Below are positions 45,434 through 54,475 of a DNA stretch of 64,000 bases, in pieces (position 1 is the first letter of the stretch; every line of letters begins with the position of its first letter). Origin of the DNA: Pseudomonas alliivorans (GTDB lineage: Bacteria > Pseudomonadota > Gammaproteobacteria > Pseudomonadales > Pseudomonadaceae); the NCBI RefSeq assembly GCF_017826695.1, contig NZ_JAFFZW010000001.1, forward strand, positions 682,001-746,000. The letters are read 5' to 3'. A program made the translations under genes and the position numbers. A model generated the notes under the pieces. It searched no databases. It saw nothing but the letters and a program-made list of their open reading frames with translations, and was not told the DNA's origin.

Positions 45434-47053
45434 ATGCGCCTAAGAAATCTCAACGTAGCCCCCCGAGCTGCCCTGTTTTTCGCACTGATCATTGCCCTTG
45501 TTTTTGTGCTCGGTGCATTTGCCGTGGTGCAAATGGGCAAGCTGAGGGACGCTGAAAAAGACGTCGAACTCAACTGGATGGCCAGCATCCGACAAACGGC
45601 GTTGATGAACTCTTCTGTCCTCCGCATAAGGCTTGAAACACAGCGTGCCCTTGCGGACCCTCAATCCATTCAGAAAACGATCGACGACTTCCCCGGCTAC
45701 CGTAAAGCGTTCACGGATGCGGTGACAAATTATGAACCGCTCATCGCAGACGAAAAGGAACGTTCGTTTTACACACCGGTGAAAAACAGTGCCGATGCCT
45801 ATTCCAGGCAATTGGAGCTTTTAGAACCGTTGATGAAGCAGGGTGATATTGAAGGGGCCGTCCAGTTGGTCAGAACAGGTATTCGTCCTCTCACGAATGC
45901 GATGGAGGATCAGATCAAAGACCTCACCAACTTCAACAACGAAGGCGCCGCTCAGGCTGGCCAAACCGCAACCGATCTTTACGAGAGCGGCCTCTGGCTT
46001 GTTATCGGGCTTATCACGGTTGTCGTTATCCTGACGATCGGTTTTGCACTGCTGCTGACAAAAAGCATTACTTCGCCCATCAACGATGCCTTGTCTGTCG
46101 CAGAACGCATTGCATCCAGTGACCTCTCCAAGGAAGTGTTGGTCAGCGGGACTGATGAAGCCGGGCGACTGTTGAAAGCGCTGGCGCAGATGCAGACAAA
46201 CCTTCGCACCACGATCATGCAGATTTCCGATTCATCCACACAGCTGGCGTCCGCCTCGGAAGAAATGACGGCGGTTACAGAGGAGTCGAGTCGGGGTCTT
46301 GTTGCCCAGAATGACGAGGTCAACCAGGCGGCAACGGCAGTCACCGAAATGAGTGCGGCCGTTGACGAGGTGGCTCGTAACGCAGAGTCGGCTTCCGAAG
46401 AGTCAAAGCGTACCCAGGGTTACACCGAAGAAGGCTCGGCCCGGGTCGCCCAGACGTTGAAATCGATCCAGAAACTGAACGGTAACGTTGAAAACACCAG
46501 CGAACAGATTCAAGGTTTGTCCAATCGTGCCCAGAGCATCTCCAAAGTGGTCGAAGTGATTCGGGCGATTGCCGAGCAGACCAACCTGTTGGCGTTGAAC
46601 GCCGCCATCGAGGCCGCCCGTGCAGGCGAGCAGGGCCGAGGGTTTGCGGTGGTCGCGGATGAAGTAAGGGCGCTGGCCCATCGAACTCAGGTGTCGACAC
46701 AGGAAATCGAGCAGATGATCGCGGCGATCCAGACCGATTCCGATTTGGCGGTGAAAGCGATGAATACGAGCAAGGATCTGGCGACCGAGTCGCTGGGCGT
46801 CGCCCAGGAAGCCAGTACTTCGCTGGACCAGATTGCCAAGGCCATCGTGCAGATCAACGAGCGCAACCTCATGATCGCAACAGCCTCTGAAGAGCAGTCC
46901 CATGTTGCCCGCGAAGTTGACCGCAACCTGGTCAGTATCCGCGAGCTTGCCACCCAGAGCGCCGCAGGCGCCAGCCAGACGGCCAGTGCATGCGGTGAAA
47001 TGTCGAAACTGGCGGTCAACCTGAATCAGCTGGTCAACCGGTTCGTGGTGTGA
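45434..47053 (+). CDS. Methyl-accepting chemotaxis protein with 4HB sensor domain
   Basis: A 539-residue chemoreceptor: TM1 near residues 10-32 ([23 protein letters not shown]), a periplasmic four-helix-bundle sensor of about 150 residues, TM2 ([22 protein letters not shown]), a HAMP domain ([22 protein letters not shown]) and the signalling tip [32 protein letters not shown]. It passes ligand information to CheA/CheW at the inner membrane. The ligand is unknown. AGGAA precedes ATG 45434. Confidence 0.93.
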   Translation: MRLRNLNVAPRAALFFALIIALVFVLGAFAVVQMGKLRDAEKDVELNWMASIRQTALMNSSVLRIRLETQRALADPQSIQKTIDDFPGYRKAFTDAVTNYEPLIADEKERSFYTPVKNSADAYSRQLELLEPLMKQGDIEGAVQLVRTGIRPLTNAMEDQIKDLTNFNNEGAAQAGQTATDLYESGLWLVIGLITVVVILTIGFALLLTKSITSPINDALSVAERIASSDLSKEVLVSGTDEAGRLLKALAQMQTNLRTTIMQISDSSTQLASASEEMTAVTEESSRGLVAQNDEVNQAATAVTEMSAAVDEVARNAESASEESKRTQGYTEEGSARVAQTLKSIQKLNGNVENTSEQIQGLSNRAQSISKVVEVIRAIAEQTNLLALNAAIEAARAGEQGRGFAVVADEVRALAHRTQVSTQEIEQMIAAIQTDSDLAVKAMNTSKDLATESLGVAQEASTSLDQIAKAIVQINERNLMIATASEEQSHVAREVDRNLVSIRELATQSAAGASQTASACGEMSKLAVNLNQLVNRFVV

Positions 47054-47169
47054 TCCGTATTTTCGCGAGGCAGTGTGGACGCCTGGCCTGATTGCGTCGG
47101 TGGAGTGCTGTGCAACGCCAACGATCAATCAGGCACTTCTGGATGGGGAGCTTGTTCGACTGCTGACAT

Positions 47170-47559
47170 TCAAGGCCCAACCAACGGGTAGTGCCTGATG
47201 CGGCATTCATGGGTTTGGCCGTCGCCTTTGCACAGACCATCCAGATAGCGGTAATCGACCTGTACAGACTGCCCTTTTTTGGGCCACTTTCGACGCGGCA
47301 GCGGGTTCTGGTAGTCCTTCGTTTCTGGTGTAAAAACGAGGCGGGTCCCTTCTTCCGGGCACTCTACGGCGGGCGATGCCGGGCGTACTTTTAAAACCTG
47401 CGCCTGTAATGCCGGATGAGGCTTTTTCACGACATCCGTGATGCGCAATTCCATACGGCACATTTGCCACGCCGATGCCTGGACTGGCTGGCACAGCGAG
47501 CACAGGAGCAGGCAACACCACAGGTGTCGTATCACGTAACGATTCATCCGCTTGGGCAT
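47170..47559 (-). CDS. Exported hypothetical protein
   Basis: About 129 residues. After MPKRMNRYVIRHLWCCLLLCSLCQPVQASA, which looks like a signal peptide, the mature part has a Cys pair (MCRMELRI ... VECPEEG) and further cysteines (LCKGDGQTHECRIRHYPL), suggesting a small disulfide-bonded periplasmic protein. I do not recognise the family. The start is ATG 47559 or 47547; the frame open to 47673 reads through another small gene. Confidence 0.6.
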   Translation of the reverse strand: MPKRMNRYVIRHLWCCLLLCSLCQPVQASAWQMCRMELRITDVVKKPHPALQAQVLKVRPASPAVECPEEGTRLVFTPETKDYQNPLPRRKWPKKGQSVQVDYRYLDGLCKGDGQTHECRIRHYPLVGP

Positions 47560-47669
47560 TGATATCCGGCGCATGATCAGGCAGGTGTCCATCGAATCAT
47601 GAAGTGGTTTTGACGTTCTGATCGGGTGCCAGGCGCTCGCCGGTAAAAAAACACACGTGGGCTGGCGGG

Positions 47670-47867
47670 TCAATGAAGGACCCTGCGGCTTTCCCCGATC
47701 CTGATTCTGTCGAGCGCTCTGTTCAAAGCATCCAGAGCGTCGAGCAGTGCTTTCGCCTCAGACTCCCGACCATCGCCCCACAGGCGTTCAGCCATGGTAT
47801 TAAGCGCCTGGATGGAGCGTTCGATATCAGCGGCAGTCGCCGTTTGGGTTTGAGGTTTCTTCGGCAT
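47670..47867 (-). CDS. Small hypothetical protein
   Basis: A 65-residue, mostly helical protein (MPKKPQTQTATAADIERSI, then LNTMAERLWGDGRESEAKALLDALDALNRALDRIR). GGAG lies about twelve bases before the ATG. The amphipathic heptads suggest a short coiled coil. No family recognised; coding character is judged from composition only. Confidence 0.45.
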   Translation of the reverse strand: MPKKPQTQTATAADIERSIQALNTMAERLWGDGRESEAKALLDALDALNRALDRIRIGESRRVLH

Positions 47868-47974
47868 TGATTGATCTTGCTCCGGCGCGTTGCTTCATCA
47901 GTTTCCGCACACTGCATGGTTATCGAACGGCCTAGGCTGCGACGTATTGAACATTTGCGGTCAGAGCTTGCGGA

Positions 47975-48601
47975 TCACTGACCATGGACATTCGCGCTCA
48001 GACTATCCCACAACCCCATTATTTGGGTGACCGCAGCATCCAGCGTGTCATGAGAAACGCCATCGCGCGCCAAAGTCGACAAACCCAGCATAAAGCTGTC
48101 GAACACCGCAGCCAGGGTTTCCGGTATCACGGTCTTTGGTAATGCCCCCGCTTCGACAGCGCGTTCAACGCAGGCAACCAATGCCGCACGGTTCATGTCT
48201 CTTGCCCGTGCCAGAGGCGCGGAGATCGCCTTGCTCTCGTCTGAACACGCGCTCATCAACCCGAGCGACACCAGACAGCCCTTGGGGTGGTCGTCTTCAC
48301 ACTGCATTTTGGCCGAGCGACGAAGGGTGAGTTCGATCGCTTCTCTGGGCGGCAGGGTCTGATCAAACAGGCTATCGGTGACGCGCCCGTGGGTGGTGAG
48401 GTAACGCTCCATCACCTCGGTGAACAGGGCTTGCTTCGAGCCGAACGCGGCGTAAAAACTTGGCGCGGTGATGCCGCCACCGATGCTCGCCTTGAGTTGA
48501 CTGAGCGAGGTCGCATCGTATCCATGCTCCCAGAATAAATGCATTGCCTGAGTGATTGCTGCGTCACGGTCAAACGTACGCGGGCGGCCCATCTGTGCCA
48601 T
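47975..48601 (-). CDS. TetR-family transcriptional regulator
   Basis: A 208-residue protein beginning MAQMGRPRTFDRDAAITQAMHLFWEHGYDATSLSQL, with the TetR HTH followed by SFYAAFGSKQALFTEVMERY, as in regulators of the YdhP/MFS-linked group. AGGAG lies before ATG 48601. It is divergent from an MFS exporter with 110 bases between starts and an inverted pair of similar motifs in that gap; it probably represses the exporter. Confidence 0.9.
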   Translation of the reverse strand: MAQMGRPRTFDRDAAITQAMHLFWEHGYDATSLSQLKASIGGGITAPSFYAAFGSKQALFTEVMERYLTTHGRVTDSLFDQTLPPREAIELTLRRSAKMQCEDDHPKGCLVSLGLMSACSDESKAISAPLARARDMNRAALVACVERAVEAGALPKTVIPETLAAVFDSFMLGLSTLARDGVSHDTLDAAVTQIMGLWDSLSANVHGQ

Positions 48602-48627
48602 GTCGGATCTCCTGCAGAGGTACTTAA

Positions 48628-48695
48628 ATACTAATCGATACATAAGTCGTTGACTACCGTGCGCGTGCTCTCTACATTTATACCGATCAGTATAT
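48628..48695. promoter_or_regulatory. Paired operator-like motifs between tetR and the MFS exporter
   Basis: ATACTAATCGATA at 48628-48640 is mirrored by TATACCGATCAGTAT at 48681-48695 on the other strand (shared core CGATYAGTAT). One lies close to each promoter, as expected for TetR sites that control both genes. Confidence 0.45.
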
Positions 48696-48711
48696 TAGTG
48701 GAGTGAGCTTG

Positions 48712-49917
48712 ATGACGATGGATAAGAGAGACGGCAAGAAACTGCCATTGGGTGCTTTGCTGGCCTTGGCGATGACAGGTTTCATCTGCATCGTGACTGA
48801 AACCTTACCTGCCGGATTGCTGCCGGAGATCGGCAGTGGGCTGGCCGTCTCGCCGTCGTTGGCGGGCCAGATGGTGACGGTTTACGCGCTCGGGTCGCTG
48901 CTGGCGGCGATACCGCTGACCGTTGCCACGCAAAGCTGGCGTCGCAGAACGGTGTTGCTGCTGCCGATCCTTGGCTTTCTGATATTCAATTCCGTCACGG
49001 CGCTGTCTTCGAACTATTGGCTGACTCTGGTCGCAAGATTTTTCGCTGGCGCCTCTGCGGGTCTGGCCTGGAGCCTTATTGCGGGCTATGCACGGCGCAT
49101 GGTCATTCCGCAATTGCAGGGCAAGGCAATGGCGATAGCGATGGTGGGTACGCCCGTCGCGTTGTCGCTCGGGGTGCCGTTGGGAACATGGCTGGGTGGC
49201 TTCATGGGCTGGCGCATGGCATTCGGACTGATGTCTGGCATGACCCTGGTGCTGATCGCCTGGGTTTTGATCAAGGTACCGGACTATCCGGGTCAGGCTT
49301 CTTCCGAAAGGATGGCATTGCGTCAGGTCTTTTTCACGCCGGGCGTGCGCTCGGTGCTGGGCGTTGTGTTCACCTGGATGCTGGCGCACAACATTCTTTA
49401 CACCTATATCGCTCCTTTTATTGCCGGATCCGGATTGGCGAACGACGTCGATGTGGTGTTGCTGGCGTTCGGTATTGCGGCACTGCTCGGCATCTGGGGC
49501 ACGGGGCGTCTGGTGGATCGTTATCTGCGTGCGACGGTATTGGCCAGCCTCGCGACATTCGCTGCGGTGTCGGTTTTCTTCGGCCTGTTTCCGGGCTCTG
49601 CCCTGGCCATCTACATCGGAGTTTTCATCTGGGGCCTGACGTTTGGCGGTGCCGCGACACTGCTGCAAACCGCCCTTGCCGACTCGGCGGCGGAGGGCGC
49701 TGACGTTGCGCTGTCGATGAATGTGGTGGTCTGGAACAGCGCGATTGCAGGCGGCGGAATAGTGGGCGGCGTGTTGCTCGGCCAATGGGGCGCAGGTTCA
49801 TTCCCCTGGGTGCTGTTGGTGTTGCTGCTGGGTGGACTGGTCATTACATCCCGAGCGCGAGCGCATGGTTTTACCCAAGGTGTCAGGCAGTCCGGTCAAT
49901 GGGTTGCTGGTCATTGA
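48712..49917 (+). CDS. MFS exporter (AraJ/YdhP-like)
   Basis: A 401-residue protein with twelve membrane segments. ALAMTGFICIVTETLPAGLLPEI matches the sugar-efflux/arabinose-exporter-like branch of the MFS, with the later GTPVALSLGVPLGTWLGGFMGWR. ATG 48712 has GGAG eight bases upstream; GTG 48703 overlaps that site. It is divergent from a TetR gene that likely represses it. Exported compound unknown. Confidence 0.9.
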   Translation: MTMDKRDGKKLPLGALLALAMTGFICIVTETLPAGLLPEIGSGLAVSPSLAGQMVTVYALGSLLAAIPLTVATQSWRRRTVLLLPILGFLIFNSVTALSSNYWLTLVARFFAGASAGLAWSLIAGYARRMVIPQLQGKAMAIAMVGTPVALSLGVPLGTWLGGFMGWRMAFGLMSGMTLVLIAWVLIKVPDYPGQASSERMALRQVFFTPGVRSVLGVVFTWMLAHNILYTYIAPFIAGSGLANDVDVVLLAFGIAALLGIWGTGRLVDRYLRATVLASLATFAAVSVFFGLFPGSALAIYIGVFIWGLTFGGAATLLQTALADSAAEGADVALSMNVVVWNSAIAGGGIVGGVLLGQWGAGSFPWVLLVLLLGGLVITSRARAHGFTQGVRQSGQWVAGH

Positions 49918-49920
49918 TGA

Positions 49921-49943
49921 GCAGGCAGCATTGCGCTGCCTGC
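49921..49943. terminator. Bidirectional hairpin between convergent genes
   Basis: A perfect 9-bp stem GCAGGCAGC/GCTGCCTGC with loop ATTGC begins four bases after the MFS stop and lies 31 bases before the stop of the opposing hydrolase gene. No U-run. Confidence 0.6.
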
Positions 49944-49973
49944 CATCGCGTTCAGCACACTGGAAGGCGTTCG

Positions 49974-50915
49974 TTACCGGACGTTCTTGTCGAGAAACTC
50001 ACGAATCACAGGAATGATTTCCTTGCCGTGGGTTTCAAGTGCGAAGTGTCCGGTGTCATAGAAGCGGATGTCTGCCTTGGGGATATCACGCTTCCAGGCC
50101 TCGGCTCCGGCTGGCATGAAGAACGGATCGTTCTTTCCCCAGACCGCCAGTAATGGTGGCTGGTACGTGCGAAAGTACGCTTGAAAGGTCGGGTACATCG
50201 CAACGTTCGAGGCGTAATCCATTACCAGGTCGAGCTGAATGTCGGCATTACCCGGCTTCGATATCTGCAACCCTTCCAGCGTGTAGCCGTCTGGTGATAC
50301 CGAACTCTTGTCGGCGACCCCTTCGAGGTACTGCCACTTGATCGAGGCCGGTGTCGGGAAGTCCTTCAAGGCTTCCCGGTTCTGTGGCGTCGGCTCACGC
50401 CAGTACTTCTGGATTGGCACCCATCCATCGCCCAGCCCCTCCTCGTAGGCATTGCCATTCTGGGAAATGATCGCGGTGACTCGCTCAGGGTGGGCGACAG
50501 CCAGACGCCATCCCACCGGCGCGCCGTAGTCATGCACCAGCAATGCGTAGTTGTCGAGTTTGAGCTGTTCGGTGAACTGGCCGATGGTCGTCGCCAGTTG
50601 GCTGAAGGTGTAGCTGTACTGATCCTTCGCGGGTGCTTCGGTGAAGCCAAATGCCGGCAGGTCCGGCGCGATGACGTGATAACGATCGGCCAGTTCGGGG
50701 ATCAGGTCGCGGAACATGAACGATGAGGCTGCGAAGCCGTGGAGCAACAGCACTGTCGGGGCGCTGGGATTGCCTGCCTCACGGTAGAACACCTTCACAT
50801 TACCGACCTGCTCGTAGCGGTAGTGAACCGGATGGGTCGAATCGGCGGAATGGGCACCGCCAGCAAGCAGGGAGGCTGCGAGACCGGCGGCTGCGATTGG
50901 TTTGGAAGCGTTCAT
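49974..50915 (-). CDS. Periplasmic alpha/beta hydrolase (epoxide hydrolase/haloalkane dehalogenase-like)
   Basis: A 313-residue protein with a cleavable signal (IAAAGLAASLLAGGAHSA). The oxyanion motif is HGF (59-61), the nucleophile elbow is VHDYG with Asp129 as nucleophile, the acid is Asp263 (GKNDPFF) and the base is His290 (DTGHFALET). An aspartate nucleophile is the mark of the dehalogenase/epoxide hydrolase branch, not of esterases. The segment between (residues about 150-230) would be the cap domain. It should act on epoxides or halogenated alkanes in the periplasm; the substrate is unknown. A duplicated GTAACC operator lies directly upstream. Confidence 0.88.
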   Translation of the reverse strand: MNASKPIAAAGLAASLLAGGAHSADSTHPVHYRYEQVGNVKVFYREAGNPSAPTVLLLHGFAASSFMFRDLIPELADRYHVIAPDLPAFGFTEAPAKDQYSYTFSQLATTIGQFTEQLKLDNYALLVHDYGAPVGWRLAVAHPERVTAIISQNGNAYEEGLGDGWVPIQKYWREPTPQNREALKDFPTPASIKWQYLEGVADKSSVSPDGYTLEGLQISKPGNADIQLDLVMDYASNVAMYPTFQAYFRTYQPPLLAVWGKNDPFFMPAGAEAWKRDIPKADIRFYDTGHFALETHGKEIIPVIREFLDKNVR

Positions 50916-50927
50916 AAGTCCACCTGT

Positions 50928-50998
50928 GTAACCATGAAATTTGAAAATTCAGGTTACTATTCGTCTTTGTAACCTGTCAAATAGGTTTTTAAGGTTAC
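50928..50998. promoter_or_regulatory. Duplicated GTAACC-N18-GGTTAC operator upstream of the hydrolase
   Basis: Four half-sites occur: GTAACC at 50928 and 50969, GGTTAC at 50952 and 50993. They make two 30-base inverted repeats with the same spacing (24 bases between arm starts), offset by 41 bases. The inner arms GGTTAC-N11-GTAACC form a third possible dimer site. The region is AT-rich and starts 12 bases before the hydrolase start, so it should hold a repressor-controlled promoter. No intact regulator gene is adjacent. Confidence 0.7.
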
Positions 50999-51006
50999 AT
51001 ATCGGC

Positions 51007-51078
51007 GTGACTTCCTCTGCCGCTGCTTCTGACGCACGCCATCTGCTGCCAGCCTATTGTTCGAGTTGGGGTGCCTGA
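51007..51078 (+). pseudogene. Possible remnant of a TetR-type regulator gene
   Basis: Divergent from the hydrolase, a GTG at 51007 opens a 23-codon frame (VTSSAAASDARHLL and then LPAYCSSWGA, stop 51076-51078). The first part resembles the leader of a TetR protein and the second could be a C-terminal tail, as if an internal deletion removed the middle. It stands exactly where a regulator for the GTAACC operators would be expected. The evidence is thin. Confidence 0.25.
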
Positions 51079-51170
51079 TGAAGAGTCAGGGACGGGAGGG
51101 TAAAGCGCAGGAGTTACGAACATGGGGCCATCAACCGACTGCCGCAGCGCCAGCGGCATCGCGATGTGCG

Positions 51171-51467
51171 TCAGTCCTTGCTGCCGACCTTGTATCGGTC
51201 AAAATTCTGGATATGGTCGTCAATATTGTCTTCAAGCATCATTCGATACTGCTCACAGAAGTATTTGACGATTTCCTCACGCGCTTCGGCCATTTCAGTT
51301 CCGGATTCAAAGCTGCGTGAAGTGACCCATGCATTGAATCGCGTAGCGCCGAAGGTCATCGAAGCGCTCACTTTGCCGAGGTCTTCGGGCTTGTCGATCT
51401 GCTGGTTTGCCAGATCGATATGAGCATCGGCCCGGTCATAAAATGCTTGGTCGGTTTTTTGTGCCAT
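51171..51467 (-). CDS. DUF3144 family protein
   Basis: A 98-residue protein with the DUF3144 pattern: FYDRADAHIDLANQQ, KVSASMTFGATRFNAWVTS, EEIVKYFCEQYRMMLEDNIDDHIQNF. Helical, soluble, function unknown. ATG 51467 is the start, with AAGG upstream. Monocistronic. Confidence 0.85.
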   Translation of the reverse strand: MAQKTDQAFYDRADAHIDLANQQIDKPEDLGKVSASMTFGATRFNAWVTSRSFESGTEMAEAREEIVKYFCEQYRMMLEDNIDDHIQNFDRYKVGSKD

Positions 51468-51626
51468 GGACAATTGCCTTTTCCGTGATATTCGATCATT
51501 TCATCGTTTCGTGCAGCGTGGATGTGCGCTCCCGACCGTTGCTCTGCCGGAGCGTGCTGACTGACCATCACGATGTCGTTGTATGAGAATTCAGCCTATT
51601 GATATCGGGATGTTCAACTGAATGTC

Positions 51627-52064
51627 TTATAAGGTCCGCGCTTCGCGGCCTCGGCGCAGCCAGGCAGCCGCGTGATAGCTGCCCCCTGCGGTGAACACGA
51701 TCGCGAATAACCCCGCCAACAGGCTCGTGCCCCACAGCGCGCCACGGTCTTCAATTATTGCAGTGGTGGAGGGCGCTTCTGCGTTGTAGAGAACAGTCAC
51801 TGAGTCGCCCACGGTATAACCGAAGATAAACCCGCCTTCGGGGTAGCTGAATACCTTCCCCAAGGCGTCGGTAAAGTCGATTTGCGGATGACTGCTGCCC
51901 GAGTTCAGGGCGCTGACATGCCCTTCGGCGCGTTGCGCGCGGGCTAGAAAGCCGAGTCGGTCCTGGACCAGCCAAAAGGTGATGAAGAGCAGGCAAAGAC
52001 CCAAGGGTATGAAAATCAGCGCGCGGAACAGATCGCCCAGGTCGGAAGGTCGTGTTGAGGTCAT
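51627..52064 (-). CDS. DUF3592 family membrane protein
   Basis: A 145-residue protein with TM1 (LIFIPLGLCLLFITFWLV), an extracytoplasmic beta-rich part (AEGHVSALNSGSSHPQIDFTDALGKVFSY, then GYTVGDSVTVLYNAEAPSTTAII) and TM2 (LLAGLFAIVFTAGGSYHAAAWL). This is the DUF3592 layout. Function unknown. It is divergent from the membrane protein gene at 52231. Confidence 0.85.
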   Translation of the reverse strand: MTSTRPSDLGDLFRALIFIPLGLCLLFITFWLVQDRLGFLARAQRAEGHVSALNSGSSHPQIDFTDALGKVFSYPEGGFIFGYTVGDSVTVLYNAEAPSTTAIIEDRGALWGTSLLAGLFAIVFTAGGSYHAAAWLRRGREARTL

Positions 52065-52230
52065 GGCAGGTCCCTTGCGTCATCCATAAACGACGGGTAT
52101 TACAATGAGGCCTCCGAAGCCTGTCAATGATATCCCCTGCGTGAAACCTTCGATTTCGCGTCGCCCCACATGGGAAACACCGTGGCATGACTGAGTCTGC
52201 CCACCTGTCCTGAGGTTTACCAGAGCATCC

Positions 52231-53226
52231 ATGATCCCTATCGACCCGCTGGCCATGATGATCGGCTTTCTGATTTTCATCTTCTCTCAAGTCTTTCTCG
52301 GGTTATTGATTGTCTGCCTGCTGGCCTTTTTCATTCCGCGTTGCAGGCGCTACATGCTGGCGCGGCGCTGGCGTTTCGGGTTGATGATCATCGGCCTAAC
52401 GGTCGCCAGCGTGCCCTACGTCTGGAGCGAGGTCACCGAGTGGCGTGACTGGCGCGCGCATAATCCGCGTCTTGAGCAGGAAGAGGTAGTGGGCGATCTG
52501 GTGCTGCCGGCGGGTACGCAGGTTCGGCTGGAGTACCTGGAGCCGTTCAACGACTTGAGTGGCAATCCTATGCGTTATGGTCTGCGGAGCCTCGAACAGG
52601 CGGACTTCGAGCGTACGCCAGGCAACGTCATGGGGTTGCGCGTACGTCGCCTGGCACTGTGGCAAGACCATGGCTCTGCGAAGATCGAGACAACAACGGT
52701 CAACGATCTGCAAGGCTGGAAGTGTGCGCCGGGCGAAGTCGAATTCCACTTCCCGTTCGGAGCCCCTTTCAACTTTTCCGAGTGGCACTTTTACGGTTGC
52801 ACGCTGGCGCCAGGCAGCACGCTGGGTGGCATTGTATTGGCGGGCCCCGTGAAGGTGTTTTCCAGGCAGGGCAAGGAATGGGAGGCAAGGGCCGGGGATA
52901 CCGCCACCTCACTGTTGGGGATGGAGCTGCGCTGGCTGAGCATGCGGCTGAACAGGCCTTATGGTGATGTGCTCGGATGGGACGGCGTATTGAATCGCGA
53001 GACTGACTTCGGCCCTGTTCACTATCCTGTCGGCACTCAGGTTCGTCGTTATCGCCAGGCTCTCCTCTTCAGTCCGCCATTTGAAGCGTCAGCCCTGGAC
53101 CGTCGCACGGGGACGTCAGTAGACGCCGACCATTCAGTCTTGCAGCGTGTTTCAGGTGAAGTGCTGGGGATACGCCTGAACACCCAGGAGGGTTTACAGT
53201 TTTTCCAGAACATCGAGATTCCCTGA
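52231..53226 (+). CDS. Hypothetical membrane-anchored protein
   Basis: A 331-residue protein with two N-terminal membrane segments (MMIGFLIFIFSQVFLGLLIVCLLAFFI and FGLMIIGLTVASVPYVW) and a long soluble part. Two similar stretches, EEVVGDLVLPAGTQVRLEYLEPF and TDFGPVHYPVGTQVRRYRQALLF, with LNDLSGNPMRYGL/RTGTSVDAD around them, suggest a repeated small beta domain. No family recognised. The next 170 bases hold no gene. Confidence 0.65.
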   Translation: MIPIDPLAMMIGFLIFIFSQVFLGLLIVCLLAFFIPRCRRYMLARRWRFGLMIIGLTVASVPYVWSEVTEWRDWRAHNPRLEQEEVVGDLVLPAGTQVRLEYLEPFNDLSGNPMRYGLRSLEQADFERTPGNVMGLRVRRLALWQDHGSAKIETTTVNDLQGWKCAPGEVEFHFPFGAPFNFSEWHFYGCTLAPGSTLGGIVLAGPVKVFSRQGKEWEARAGDTATSLLGMELRWLSMRLNRPYGDVLGWDGVLNRETDFGPVHYPVGTQVRRYRQALLFSPPFEASALDRRTGTSVDADHSVLQRVSGEVLGIRLNTQEGLQFFQNIEIP

Positions 53227-53398
53227 GGCAGGACGTCAGAGACTCGAGCGTTGTGAACGCGATTGGTTCAGCGCAGCGAAGGAGGGCGCGAGGCTGAATC
53301 CTGCGCTACGGTCTGCGCATTGCGATCCGGGGCTGAACCAAGTCCAGTCCCTGACAGGGGGGCGACCAGAAAAATCAACAGAAACGGCGCATGCAAAC

Positions 53399-53638
53399 CT
53401 ATTTCTTCAGGGCTTTGGCCTCTGCAGCAAGGCACTCCAGGGCGAACTGCTCTGTGTACGTCATCTGAATCGGAGTGGTTTCACCCTTGACGGTTCTTTC
53501 GCCCTCCAGAATGTACTTGATTCGCTTGTCAGTGACCCCGATACGCTTTGCGATCCACGACGGTGTTTGCCCGATGCGTGAAATCAGCTTGTCTGCGTAT
53601 TCGGTGGAGGGATTGTAGTGCTCTGCGTTGGGTGTCAT
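53399..53638 (-). CDS. Small helix-turn-helix protein
   Basis: A 79-residue protein whose centre reads ADKLISRIGQTPSWIAKRIGVTDKRIKYILEGE, an HTH of the Cro/XRE-like type, flanked by a short N-terminal tail and a C-terminal helix. Probably a DNA-binding protein; small proteins of this kind occur in mobile regions or as antitoxins, but no toxin gene is adjacent. Start support is weak. Confidence 0.6.
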   Translation of the reverse strand: MTPNAEHYNPSTEYADKLISRIGQTPSWIAKRIGVTDKRIKYILEGERTVKGETTPIQMTYTEQFALECLAAEAKALKK

Positions 53639-53803
53639 TTGAAGTCCGGACAGTAAGGTTGGGCAATGTGCGTATGAGTGGTCTGCAACACGGTGCGCTA
53701 TTTGTTGGATGGTGTCTGCAACGGTGACTCATCTTTGTTATTCAAAAGCGTCCTCGGCCTGGGCGCTTCAGCCGCAATCGCTCCGGAATGGAGTGAAGTC
53801 ACC

Positions 53804-54475
53804 CTAAACCCCACCGGCCATCACCCCCAGCGCCACCGACGTCGCCGCCGTCCGCGTCTCGACCCCCAGCTTGATGTAAATATGCTCCAGGTGCTTGTTC
53901 ACCGTCCGAGGACTCAGTTGCAGGATGTCGGCGATGTCTTTGTTGGTCTTGCCGCACGACACCCAGCGCAGGACTTCGATTTCGCGATCGGTCAGTTGGA
54001 AGCGGCTGGAGAGTTTTCCGTAGGCGGGTTTGTCGTCGAAGCTGGCGGGCTGCGAGGCGTTGCGGGCTGATTGCAGGATGCGTGCGGTGCGCAGGTGGGA
54101 GGCGACGCGCGCGAGGACTTCGGTGCACTGGATCGGTTTGGTCACGTAGTCGATGGCACCGGCCTCGAAGCCTTGCACCACGTGTTCGCTGTCGGTGAGG
54201 GCGGTCATGAACAGCACCGGGATGTTGGCGGTGTCGGGTTGGGCCTTGATCTGGCGACAGGTCTCGAACCCGTTCATGCCCGGCATCATGGCGTCGAGCA
54301 GGATCAGATCCGGTCGGCGGCGCTGGATGCGGGTCAGCGCGCTCTGGCCGTCCAGCGCGACCAGCACCATGTAGCCCGCTTCGTCCAGCGCATCGGAGAG
54401 CAGCGCCAGATTGTCGGGCACATCGTCGACGATCAGGATGATGCCGTTTTCAGCGGCTCGGGTCATTGCGTCCAT
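53804..54475 (-). CDS. LuxR-type response regulator paired with the NCS1-kinase
   Basis: A 223-residue regulator. The receiver domain (residues 11-130) has the acidic pair VDD (17-18), phospho-acceptor Asp61 in ILLDAMMPGMNGF, Thr in FMTAL and Lys in YVTKPIQ. A LuxR/NarL HTH follows (LTDREIEVLRWVSCGKTNKDIADILQLSPRTVNKHLEHIYIKLGV). Its start overlaps the end of the NCS1-kinase gene by 26 bases, so the two are coupled. It is the likely activator of the divergent urea/amide transporter operon through the TACGTCA palindromes at 58126-58155. Confidence 0.9.
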   Translation of the reverse strand: MDAMTRAAENGIILIVDDVPDNLALLSDALDEAGYMVLVALDGQSALTRIQRRRPDLILLDAMMPGMNGFETCRQIKAQPDTANIPVLFMTALTDSEHVVQGFEAGAIDYVTKPIQCTEVLARVASHLRTARILQSARNASQPASFDDKPAYGKLSSRFQLTDREIEVLRWVSCGKTNKDIADILQLSPRTVNKHLEHIYIKLGVETRTAATSVALGVMAGGV

